From NCBI GenBank assembly GCA_037975125.1, contig CM075860.1, positions 45,915,673-45,979,672 on the forward strand: a DNA stretch of 64,000 bases, given 5' to 3'. A program made the translations under genes and the position numbers. The notes under the pieces were generated by a model, which was not told where the DNA came from, did no database searches, and saw only the letters and a program-made list of their open reading frames with translations. Of the stretch, positions 37,803 to 48,307 are shown piece after piece. The DNA comes from Latrodectus hesperus. Taxonomy: Eukaryota > Arthropoda > Arachnida > Araneae > Theridiidae. Numbering within the stretch: position 1 is the stretch's first letter; the number at the start of each line of letters is the position of its first letter.

Positions 37803-40800
37803 TAATCTGTTTCAATATTATTACGAGACACTACTTGTTTGTCAGAAACTTACATGATTATACAATAAAGCCTTTTACAGATTTTTTTGTTTGAAAACTC
37901 AATTATATAATATTTGGTAAATTAGTAAATAAAAATTGCTGAACATAATATCAATAAAATTTGAAATTAAAAACATCTTTTGCTATTTATCAATTTTTCA
38001 TATTTCTTAATGACTTAAAATAATTTAGTTTGATACAGAAAAATGTTACTTACTCGGGTAGTCCTAAAGTTTTTATAAGACGATCCATGATTTCAATATT
38101 TGATTGATTAAACACATCCATGATAACATCTTCACCAGTATCTATCAAATAAATTAAAGAATTTTAAATAATTATTTATATACAAGGAGATTATATATAT
38201 ATGAACTGGGAAGATTATATAAAACTTATGAATTTCAGTTATATAGAACTTTAGTTTTTATGAACTGGTAAAACATAAAATCAAAAGTTCGGAAAACAGA
38301 AAAATCAACATATGTTAGATCACAAAAATATATTTTCAATAAACTGCTCATTCTTTATAAATAAAATACTCTATTATTAAAATTATATAGTCTGCTCTAT
38401 ACATGAAACATGAACAAAGTAAAATCTGCATTAAAAGTAATCTTTATTTTCATTTTATTAATGAAAAGTGAAAGCAATCTTTACTTTTTCTACTTCAAAA
38501 TTTCATTTTTAAAAATACATTTTACCTTTCATTTTATGTAAAAAAAACATTTCCCAGCTGTTTTTCTCAAAAAATTATTCATCTCAATAGTCATTCAGCT
38601 GCTTGTTTTGCAGCTGGTCACAGAATTTACATTTTTTTTATTTATTTCATAAATTAATTTTTTTCCATTCTCATTCATTATGTTCTTAATTGTTTAATCA
38701 TCTAATACTTCTTTTGTATAAGCTGTATCTGAGTCAACAGTCAAAAATGTTTTAAATGAAATTTTAGGCAACAATGGATTTCTTCATTTAAGTTCATGAA
38801 TGAGTAATCTTCACTTAAGTCATCAGGTAAATGTTCCTGATTTTCTACATTTATGATGTTTTCTTTAATAAAATTTCTACACCAAAATGATTTAGATCTC
38901 ATTTTTTCTGTTCCATCTTATTAAGCATATATTGACAAGTAAATTGCATCTAAAATGTTGATTTCTAAAGAAATTGACATTTTAGATGCAATTTATTTGT
39001 CAGAGTATATACTTCCTGCAAAATTATCGCATAATATTTGCTCATGAAGCTATTGTTATACTGTGATGCATGGATTGTAAGTTGGGACATAGGCAAGAAG
39101 AAGAAATTCCAAACAAATTGCTAAAAAAAAAAAAAATCTAGGATTTTAACATTAGCAGTTCTGTTAGTTATCCCTATTCAAAGGATTTACAATTCTCTGA
39201 TGAAATGCAAATTTAAGTTCCTCAAACATAAAAATTAATGAAAAAATCGGCTGATAAAAAATAAACTAACAAAAAATACATGGAAAATTGTTGCAAACTA
39301 AAATTTTTCAAAATTTTGGTTTATTGAGGAGAAAAAAATTATCACTGGGTTTATGGTGTCTTGTCAAGGACTTATTTCCTAAACTAGTGAATGTTCTTAA
39401 ATTAGAGGTTCATAAAAATGAATGTTTACCATACATAAAAATATACTTTTATTTTTATGATAATGGGAATGGAAAATAAATAATGCTTCATCAATAACAT
39501 AATTACAAAAGATGCAGAGAAAAAAATTTGTGAATACAAAATATCATATGTTATAGCAGAAATAATTTTTTGATCATGATACGAGTTATCCAAGTTCATG
39601 ACATTAGACGATTTTTAGCATCTAATAATTTTTTTAAAAAAATAATATAATAATGCATATTTTTATTAAATTATAAGCTTATGTAAAAAATAAAATGCTT
39701 AGTAATTGATGAATAACACTGGTCAAGGTAATTTTTTCACAATAAAACTAAATAGTGATTCTAATGTAATTTTATATAATGAAATCAAATATGTAATCAG
39801 ATTCCTTTCATCAATCTTTTTTTTCTTGTTTTCTGGTGAATGTCATTTATATTTTTCTTTGAATCTTGCAAATTAATGATAAAATGAAATAGTAGTGAGC
39901 TTAGCAGCAAACATGTAGTAGTTGCTGTTTTTATTTCTGCTGTGGTTTTTATTTTTATTTGTTTCAAGTTTTATAAACTTTTCATTGTGCTGAGAAAGTA
40001 TTTAAATCAACCAAACAACTTCTGCAAAACTTGTAAAAAACTGACACTCAAGGACACAATTTCACCACTTGCGAAAAACTACTTTAAACTGTACTGCAGT
40101 TATAAAGCTGGTGATCTTGATAAAGATTGGATCTCAAATATATGCTATGTATCATTTGTTAGGCTTCTGACAGGATGGAAAAATAGGATTCATCATATAC
40201 CATTTTCAGTCCCTAAGATTTGGATGAAACAGAAAGACCATTCAACTGACAGTTACTTCTACATGACAAAAATTACAAACAATAGAAAAATAAAGTCCAA
40301 AACAAAATATCAAGAAAGTATTCAACTTTGGCTTCTGCAATGAAACCAGTGCCTCATAGTGAAGAGTACCCAGTACCAAAGTGACCAGATTTTATGATTA
40401 TAAAAGATAATTCTGATTCCGAGCAGGCTCACACTAGAGATGAAGAAAGTGAGAGAAGTGACTTTACTCATGAAGTATGTAGTTCATTAGAACCTCACTG
40501 ATTTATCTCAATAAGATCCTAATGACCTTAGAAGGGATTTAAATTTGTCTAAACAGTTTGTGAAGCTTTAGTTCTAGGTTTAAAATACAATCTAGTTAAA
40601 AATCTAGTTAAAGGCTGCAATCTACTTAAAAAGACATACAGATATGCATTTATCATAATTGACATAATGATTTTAAACACTATTTCTCTAAAGAAAGCAA
40701 TAGTAGCATCTTTGTAATAATGTTTACTCAGTAATGAAGGCTCTTGGATATCAACACCAGCCGCATGGGTAGAGATTTTTTATAAACTTATTAAAAGTTA

Positions 40801-43800
40801 GATTGAAAGCTGTATTGCTCCATAATGGAAAAGAATAACCATCAATATCTGTTGCCCATATTAGTAATATGAAAGAAACATAAAAATATGCTGTTAGGAA
40901 AAATTCAGTACACTAAATATAACTGGAACATATGCTGTAACTTAAATGTAACAGCTTTATTGTTAGGTTTGCAATTTGACAACACAAAATTTTATTGTTT
41001 TTATGTGAATGGAACAGCAAGAATAGGAAGTCTCATTACATAAGGAGACAGTGGCATGAATGTGAATTTATTATTCTAGAACATAAAAATATATCAAAAA
41101 CTCCTTTTGTGGTTCCTAAAACAGATATTTTTATATATAAAAAACTGGGACTGATGAAAAATTTTCTAAAAGTTGTGGACAAAAGCTCTGCAGCCTTTAT
41201 GTTATTGTGGCGCCAGCATGCTTCCCTGTACCTAGCCCTAAGATGGGCTTTACCAGTTAGATAAAAGCATCCGGGGGAGTTTTCGGGAATTTGAAGCAAG
41301 GACTCAGCAGAAGACCCCCAATACTTGGCCTGCCACCCCTAGAGGTATCATTTCACTTGGAGGAGATTACGACCACCCCAGTTTTAATGTGCCCCACCTA
41401 CTTATAGCGAATACAACGAATCTTCAGTTAAGTCAGGTTTCAAACTCACTACCTTCCAATAATGAGAACAAAGCCCTAGTAACTGAAATCTAAAATTCCT
41501 AAAATAAGTGATGCAGGAAAGAAGGGATGTTTATAGGACTGCAAATAATATTAATAATGAACATTTTGTGAAACTGTTGAATCCATGGGAAAATGCAGTG
41601 TGAAAATCAGTCAAAATTATGTTGTGGATTTAATAGTAATAATGAAGAAATTGATAAGGAAATAGTGAATGATCTTCTGACTTCATACAAAGGAATGAGC
41701 TATATCCCCTTTAGACTTTTTCTCTGAAAACCTTAAGACTGTCTTTCATGAATATGGTGAGCATTTCCATCAGGAGATTGCTACCATAAAAAAGAAGTGC
41801 CAAGACAAGTGGGATACTAGTATGCTAGCCAACTACTGCTGGATAATGAAGAGAGACACTCTTAATGCAAAATACAGAAAAACAAAATATACACTTTTTT
41901 GATAAACCAGAATATTTATTATTATTAAGTATTTAGTATTAATTCTTTTAGAGTTTTAAAAATGTGTTACAAAAAAAACTCTACCTGTTGGAGGAAATCT
42001 GAACACATATTTTAACTCAGCAGTGATGAGTTAATAAGATTCCATTTATTAAGTGTTTGTGAAAGAAAAACTAGATCAGTATGATCAATGATAAAAAAAT
42101 GCATTATTTATCTATACTATTAATACTGCATTGTAATTAATAGCTGTGAAGAGAATCGCCATAAATTTTTTAAGTAAATTTTCATACACTTAGTTTTTAC
42201 AATAAACATAAACTGATATTGTGTCAACAGAAAAATCTACAAAAACATGGGAATACATTTTTAAAAAATATTTTATTATACTGACAGATTTATCAAAACA
42301 ATTTTTAAAGCGACTTATAGAGCAAAAAAATCAAAATAATTAATACAAATTAAAGCTCATTTATTGACTTAACAGAAAATAAAATTATCTCCTTCTTCTT
42401 TTAAAATATATCAGTACATGGATTTGGGAAAAAAACAATTATATTACAAAAATTATTCAAAAGAACCTTTTTATCCACATATCTCTATTTAAACAAAACA
42501 AACTTAAAATACTATTTCATTCCTCAGTTCATTTCTAAATGCTGATAGATCCACCCTGAAACTGGGAAGTTTTAAGAACATAGTAAATAAGTAAAAATAG
42601 ATAATAGTGTTACTTTATCTTCTTCTCAAAGAACATTCTTTTTCTTATGTTAAAATGCAATTGTTTTCAAGTTAGATAATAAAATATTATTTAAAATGTC
42701 AGCAAATAAAATATATAAATAAAAGCCTAATTTCGTCTAATAATTTACTACCAAATTAAGAAAATGTAATCCATTTTTCATATATAAAGGTTAGGACTTC
42801 ATCACTGATATATACGTTTGATCAGTAAAATAGGACAAAAAATATGACAAAGTTTAATATTCACTTAATTTATCAGTGATTAATGTATCTTAAAAATATT
42901 ATCTTTATTTGTAATTTTAAAGATAATGCTTTCAATATAATTTTGAAAATACAATAAAAATATTTCTGCTAAATTAACCAAATTAGACAAGCTTACAAGC
43001 TTTGTTATCCTAGAATTTTCTTTAACAAAAAGTTGAAATACATTTATTAAAATTAGCATTTATTTCTAAGGGATTTCTAAAATCATAAAGTGAGAGATAT
43101 TTATACAGCCATGTAAGGAGCTTGATTAAATTTTAGCATAAATTCTTCTAATTTTTCAGAAAAGAAAAAAAAAACATTCCACAATTGTATGCTTACTATA
43201 CAATGTGCTCAGTAATAGTTTTTCATAGAATTTAAAACAGTATAACAAAATTTTTAAAATAAAAATGAAAAAAATTAAAAGTTTAATTAATTTATAATAA
43301 AAATAGTATACTTCTAAAAATAACAAACTTCATAGAAGATAACATTGAACATATATGACAAAATTTCCCAATTTAAATAAAGATAAAAAAAAGTATTATT
43401 AAGTTTCATTCTTAGATATTATAAGTTCTATTTTGCAAAAGATAAATAGTAAAACTGCTTTAAGAAATTTTAATATTAAGACAAAGGATTTGATACTTAA
43501 AAGAGCATCTTTAGCTAAATCTGCCATTCAAGAGACTCTAAAAAACAAATATGGTTAAAGACCAAATTTCAGAATGGGTATGAAAATATTTTACCTCATT
43601 AGATTCTTTATATATGATTTCTTTTATATCCATTGTTAAAAAGATTTTTCTGGACACAACAGAAAAAGAAAGTTATGACCCAATCTAAACCGTTTTATTC
43701 TGATTTCAATATGAAGAAAAATCATTAAATTAGCCATCAAAATTAAATATCAATTTTCTTATTTATCTTGACCATCATCTCAATGAGATTATGTTTCAAA

Positions 43801-46800
43801 ATACATTAAAATGTAGATTAATCCATTTACAGTCAATAATAAGTAGAAATATCTTTCTTTTATTATTTTGGAATATTGGCAAGTATTTAATCTAAGAGAA
43901 ACATATTTTGTTACTATATTTTTTTCATTAATTTTGATGCTGTAATAATAAAATTAAAGTAAACTCACTGGCAACAAGACTAATAATCAATTAGAAAATA
44001 ATGTGCATTCAAAACACTAGTTTTTAAATTAAAAATACAAAACAATTATAATAACAATTTATTCTAACACTGTTCATATTATTTTTTCAATGAAAAAAAG
44101 AAACATTTTTTTCTCATAAATCATATTTTTAATTTCTTACTTTGAGAAGTCTTACTCTAATTAAAGAGCTTATAAAAATATAAGAAATGTATCCCTTTAT
44201 TACTTATATAATATTCAAATGACTTAAAACCAAAAGATTGAATTTAGAGAATAATTATTTGCTTCTGGAACTTACCAAGCCAACACCTTACAAACGGTGT
44301 TGGAAACAAATTTTTCAAAAAAGTAACTTGAACATGAGGGTTTTTATGCATAACTTGGCATAAATTCCAATAAGCAAAATCTCTAAAATAAAAAATAAAA
44401 CAAGTATGTATATGTAACTATAGAATAAATGCACCATAAATTAATGAATAATTTTAAGTATAAAATAATATGTATACATATTGCCTAATGCACATCAAAA
44501 ATGAAATAACCATTGACCATATAAAAATATAGAATAAACAAAATTATATTTTGAGATATAGACAAAGGAAAATATTTTTATAATTAAAACTATATTTAAA
44601 AGCATGCATAAAATATCTCATTAGCAATTTACTCTGTTTAACAATAATGATATAAACCGGACATAAGTAAAATTTATTTACGTGAGTAAAATTTACTTAC
44701 TTTCAAATTTATTTCATAATAGCTATTTGTGAAAATTTAAAACAAATTTTATTATTAAAAACTACTAATTTTCACAATAAATGAAACTCTTTTAGAAGTT
44801 TTTAATATTTTGATTGTAAAGATTTTTCCTTAAAAAAAATAAGAAAGCCAGCATATGCATGACCAAGATTATTATTATCAAACATAAATTAAATTTACAA
44901 CTAGACTCAACTCTTCAGACTACAGAGGCATTCACTTTGGTCAACATTACAAAGATTATAATTTTGGTGATAACACAGGAGAATAGGATGAAGCAACTGT
45001 TCAATAACTACCTCAAAATCTATTGTTGAAGATATTTACTGAAATTACCATCTTGAATGCATTTCTGCAGGTCAATTTTGTAGGAACTTGAAACCCAATA
45101 GTCTCCTTTATCACATTTTATGTTTATTTCAAAATTTAACGATCAATTGATGATCAAAACAGCTAATTTTACCAGACACTTGCTAGTTATTTATGAATTT
45201 AACTCATTAGCATTTATACATTATAAAGTGCTTAATAAATTTGCTTTTACACATTATGCTCAAGAAGTACTTTTTGGACAATGAAAATTAAATAATTATT
45301 TCTATTAAAAAAATATACTTGTAAAATAAATATTTTTCAAAAGATCCTGTTTGATACAATTACTATTATCTCATATGCTAAGTATTAGAATCATAACAAA
45401 TGTTATATTTTGTTCTCACTACAATATTCTAGAAAGCCAACAATTAACATTATGTGTTCTTATCTTAAACAGACATGAAAATGTTTTATATTTAAATTTT
45501 TTATATAAAGTAAATATCTTAATACCATCATAGGTCTCATATAGGTAATATATCAAATGTAACACTTTAAACTATTTAACAAGAAAGAATCATAATGGTA
45601 TATATTAAAACATAGAGGTTCCATTTTTCAATTTTAAACATTTATTGATACTTTTATGTAAACTTACACTATAATTTGCATTTTAAATTAAGATTTTTAA
45701 AAATATCATAATTTTTCCATGCAAAATATTTTTTCATTAATTATGCTCATCAATATTTTTTAAAATTAGGCTCAAAATTTGATTTTTTCTTTCACTTTTA
45801 TTATCCACAGATAATTTACATTCATTAGTGAAGTTCATTATAATGCGAAAGAACTATTTGATTGCAAAACTATTACTTCCTTTAAGCATAGAAAAGTTCT
45901 GATTATTCTCTTTTTTAATGAAACTTGATAATTTTTTCAATTAATCATTAGATGATAATAATAAAAATGTCATTAGATAATAATAACATAAATAAAAAAC
46001 TAGCAACAGTTAGTACCACAACATTAAATAAGAAAAAATAAGGAAATTCCATAAGTTACATAAAGAAGTTACTTGATCTTTAGAATGTGATGATAAATAA
46101 AGTGTTATATTTTGCTTGAGATTAATAGTACCATCTGAGATTTTATCACTTAAACTGGGATGGAATAGAATAGAAAAAGTGGGTTAGAATAAATGGAATA
46201 GAATAAAAAAAAACTTTTTCTCATATTAATTTATGTTTCTCCCAAAAATATATTACTAATAAGTTAAAACTTTTCAAACTTTCATAAAATTCTTTATTTG
46301 CTGAACAATATTGAGGCAAATTTATTTTAATTTACAATTTTTTGAAAAATATGTAATTATGTCAATTATTTATTTCTCTTGCTATATTTTGAGCAAAATG
46401 ATTTATTCAGTTAAATTTATAAATATATTTTAAAATATATTTATACAGTTAAATATATTTTAAAAAAGTAATAGTGATTTTCTTTTCTAGAAATCATTAA
46501 ATCCTCAATTTCAATTTAATTGAAAAATACAATGAATTTCCATAAAGGTCTCTTTCAACATAAAATTTTCTGTTTATTTGAAATTTCTAATATTTTTGTT
46601 TGAAATACATAAAGTAGACATAGATGTTGCATATTTCACCATAAATAGTAGTAATTTCTTTCCAAATAAGTAAATTAAATCTGATTAATAATGAAAAAGC
46701 AGACATAAAATTATAAAATATTTTGGATTTTTAAAAAAGAAATTTTACTTGAATTATTTTCATACTGATTCTAATGAAACAGCACAGTTAAAATCGGATG

Positions 46801-47541
46801 TTCCAAATAGTCCTGCAATGAAACACAAACCAGGATCATCAAAATAGAATGTTGTTGAATAACCTCAGTTTTATTGATCTTTCTGTTAAAGTAAAAAACT
46901 CAAAGAGTCAGAAAAACGATAAAATTTGCAAAACAATTGCTCAAATTCAAAAATGTGCAAATTTGGTACCCATACCAGGTAATAGGACTATGATTCAGCC
47001 CAACTTCTCAGTTACATAATCGTTTAGCAAATGATTAAACTTTTTAATTTATTTTACTTTCATAAATTTATGACAGTTTGATTATTTCCCATCATTTAAT
47101 CTCCTAGCTTAACTTCCAATAGACACAAAATTTATCTCGGATGAAATTTTTGAGCAACGTAAAATGAATGACAAGTGAAGCAACATCTATTTCTAAGCAT
47201 AAAACCTGTATGTAAGGAAATATCATATTTCTAATAACCTATTTCAAAAGAAATAAAAAATATTAAAATTAATTTTATTCATAAGGTGAATTTTGGAAAA
47301 TCCTTAGATTTTACCAAATAAATATTAATTTCCCATACTCTGCTCAGCTTGACGGTTTGAACGAACCACACAAGGTATTCAACTTAATGTTCATGAAATC
47401 TTACCTAGCACCTTGGTGGTAATCACCTTTATCATTAAAATGCAATGTCATAACTTTGACATTTTTCCTAAATATTAGTTTTCCTTTTTCAAGATACGGG
47501 ATAGTTCTTCTAATAGCATCTCGACCAATCAAATAAGGCAT
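36017..47541 (-). CDS. mrps25: Mitochondrial small-ribosomal-subunit protein mS25 (four coding exons)
   Basis: Joining minus-strand exons 47541-47405, 44382-44276, 38141-38054 and 36215-36017 gives 176 residues, close to human MRPS25 (173). Every junction has GT...AG and keeps phase. The protein starts MPYLIGRDAIRRTIPYLEKG and has a KVMTLHFN segment. A KNPHVQ...P.PF.R block follows, then GEDVIMDV...NIEIMDRL. Near the C-terminus CMCELPGQVPCP and LPKELTGKYK match the human protein's most conserved stretch. mS25 is a structural protein of the mitochondrial 28S-type subunit. From memory, its C-terminal cysteines help bind an Fe-S cluster with bS16m; the Cys residues are present here. It is nuclear-encoded and imported. 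No single exon is long enough to stand out as an ORF. The gene diverges from macroH2A. Confidence 0.93.
36425..36488. repeat. (TA)n, about 64 bp
   Basis: Pure TA run inside mrps25 intron 3. Confidence 0.95.
37697..37797. repeat. (TA)n, two blocks, the longer about 78 bp
   Basis: TA blocks 37697-37711 and 37720-37797, separated by 'aactaata'. Confidence 0.9.
38054..38141 (-). CDS. mrps25: mrps25 coding exon 3
   Basis: Acceptor TTTGATAG and donor GA|GTAAGTAA. It encodes DTGEDVIMDVF...NIEIMDRLIKTLGLP. Confidence 0.92.
38940..38995. repeat. Inverted repeat, 19-bp perfect arms
   Basis: 38940-38958 and 38977-38995 are exact reverse complements (TAAATTGCATCTAAAATGT and its complement) around an 18-base spacer that can pair further. 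Confidence 0.9.
40018..41903 (+). pseudogene. Decayed copy of a multi-copy arthropod gene of unknown function
   Basis: Pieces in changing plus-strand frames line up, in order, with a protein I recall as 'uncharacterized' in many arthropod genomes. They are FCKTCKK...GWKNRIHHIPFSVPKIW (40018-40280), SAMKPVPHSEEYPVPK (about 40335-40381), KAVLLHNG-like sequence (about 40810), FLCEWNSKNRKSHYIR (40996) with LGLMKNFLKVVDKSS (to 41195), IPKISDAGKKGCL (41490), NDLLTSYKGM (41665) and GEHFHQEIA...MLANYCWIMKRDTLNAKYRK (41757-41885). Stops and shifts break it everywhere. A SINE-A separates KVVDKSS from IPKIS. The high copy number of the family suggests a mobile origin, but I cannot name it. It lies antisense inside mrps25 intron 2. 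Confidence 0.7.
41206..41490 (-). repeat. SINE-A, minus strand, inside the decayed gene
   Basis: Reverse complement of the family: 'ggtacagggaagcatgctggcgcc' end at the left, B-box-like GGTAGTGAGTTTGAAACC near 41445. The start of the head is not sharp. It must be younger than the gene copy it interrupts. Confidence 0.8.
44276..44382 (-). CDS. mrps25: mrps25 coding exon 2
   Basis: Acceptor TTTTATTTTAG and donor G|GTAAGTTC. It encodes the RDFAYWNLCQV...KNPHVQ...FPTPFVRCWL segment. Confidence 0.92.
44383..47404 (-). other. mrps25 intron 1
   Basis: 3.0 kb of A+T-rich sequence. No repeat or coding relic identified. Confidence 0.6.
47405..47541 (-). CDS. mrps25: mrps25 coding exon 1
   Basis: Residues 1-45 plus two bases. 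The start codon context is AACAAATGC. The donor is G|GTAAGATT at 47404. Confidence 0.9.
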
Positions 47542-48135
47542 TTGTTATATTAAAGTGGAAACAATTTATAAGCAAAATTTATTGTTTACAAGTGACTTTC
47601 GAACTAATGTATAAAGGAAATGTGTCTGCTTATGTGAGCCCCAATAATATTTACTCTACATTTATAATTTGCTTCATGATAAATTCTTACCACTCTTCAT
47701 TCACTTGTGAGTTTGATTCTCTGAAAAAAATATTGATCTGAATCACAAATTTTTGTGTAAGTAAGAAATATTTAATTTAATATATTCTTAAGAATTAAAC
47801 TTCAGATTATCATCAATTGTCAGTTATGGACAATGTTCTTAATATCAAATGCCAATATAATGATAGATGAAAAATTCAATAATTTAATGAGTTACTTTTT
47901 TGTAAATTTTATTTGACGTGGATGATTTATTTTAAATTTCTTAAGCAGTTTCTAAACAGTCTATTTTTGTGTTACAATTACAATTTTATAAATTTCCAAA
48001 TGATCGTTTTCTCACAGCGTCAATTGAATTACACTATAACTGTAACTACTTTGTGATTTGAGAGTTGAAATAGATTGTTTATTATATGTTTTCTGTTTAA
48101 TTACTTGGTAGGGTTGTTTTTTGTTGCTATTAAAG
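47542..48135. promoter_or_regulatory. Shared upstream region of mrps25 and macroH2A
   Basis: Only 594 bp separate the two divergent start codons. No TATA box is obvious. TTGTTTTTTGTTGCTATTAAAG directly before the macroH2A ATG could be a splice acceptor, so a noncoding first exon may lie within this stretch. The promoter role is inferred from geometry alone. Confidence 0.4.
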
Positions 48136-48307
48136 ATGTCAGCTCGAGGGGGGAAAAAACGTAGTAAAGCTACTTCTAGATCTACAAAAGCTGGTGTTTT
48201 ATTTCCTGTGGGTAGATTCCATCGGTATTTACGCAATGGTACTCATCATCAAAGAATAGGTGCGGGAGCGCCGGTATACATGGCAGCTGTAATTGAGTAT
48301 CTTACTG
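48136..48307 (+). CDS. macroH2A: macroH2A coding exon 1
   Basis: 57 codons plus one base; donor G|GTGTGTAC. It encodes the N-terminal tail, helix 1 and most of helix 2. Confidence 0.93.

Larger units (their letters stand above)
36216..38053 (-). other. mrps25 intron 3 with (TA)n tracts
   Basis: Carries TA runs at 36425-36488, 37411-37430 and 37697-37797 (the last briefly interrupted). Nothing else recognised. Confidence 0.7.
38142..44275 (-). other. mrps25 intron 2
   Basis: 6.1 kb. It contains a 19-bp hairpin at 38940-38995 and a decayed arthropod gene copy (about 40018-41903, plus strand) split by a SINE-A. From 41905 to 44275 nothing identifiable was seen. Confidence 0.75.

Noticed and set aside
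38640..38910. Minus-strand peptide (MRSKSFWCRNFIKENI...) suggestive of a transposase N-terminus
   Set aside because: Only one short block reads through and I could not place it in a family with confidence.
41036..41299. 87-codon minus-strand frame
   Set aside because: Shadow of the decayed gene and of SINE-A on opposite strands.
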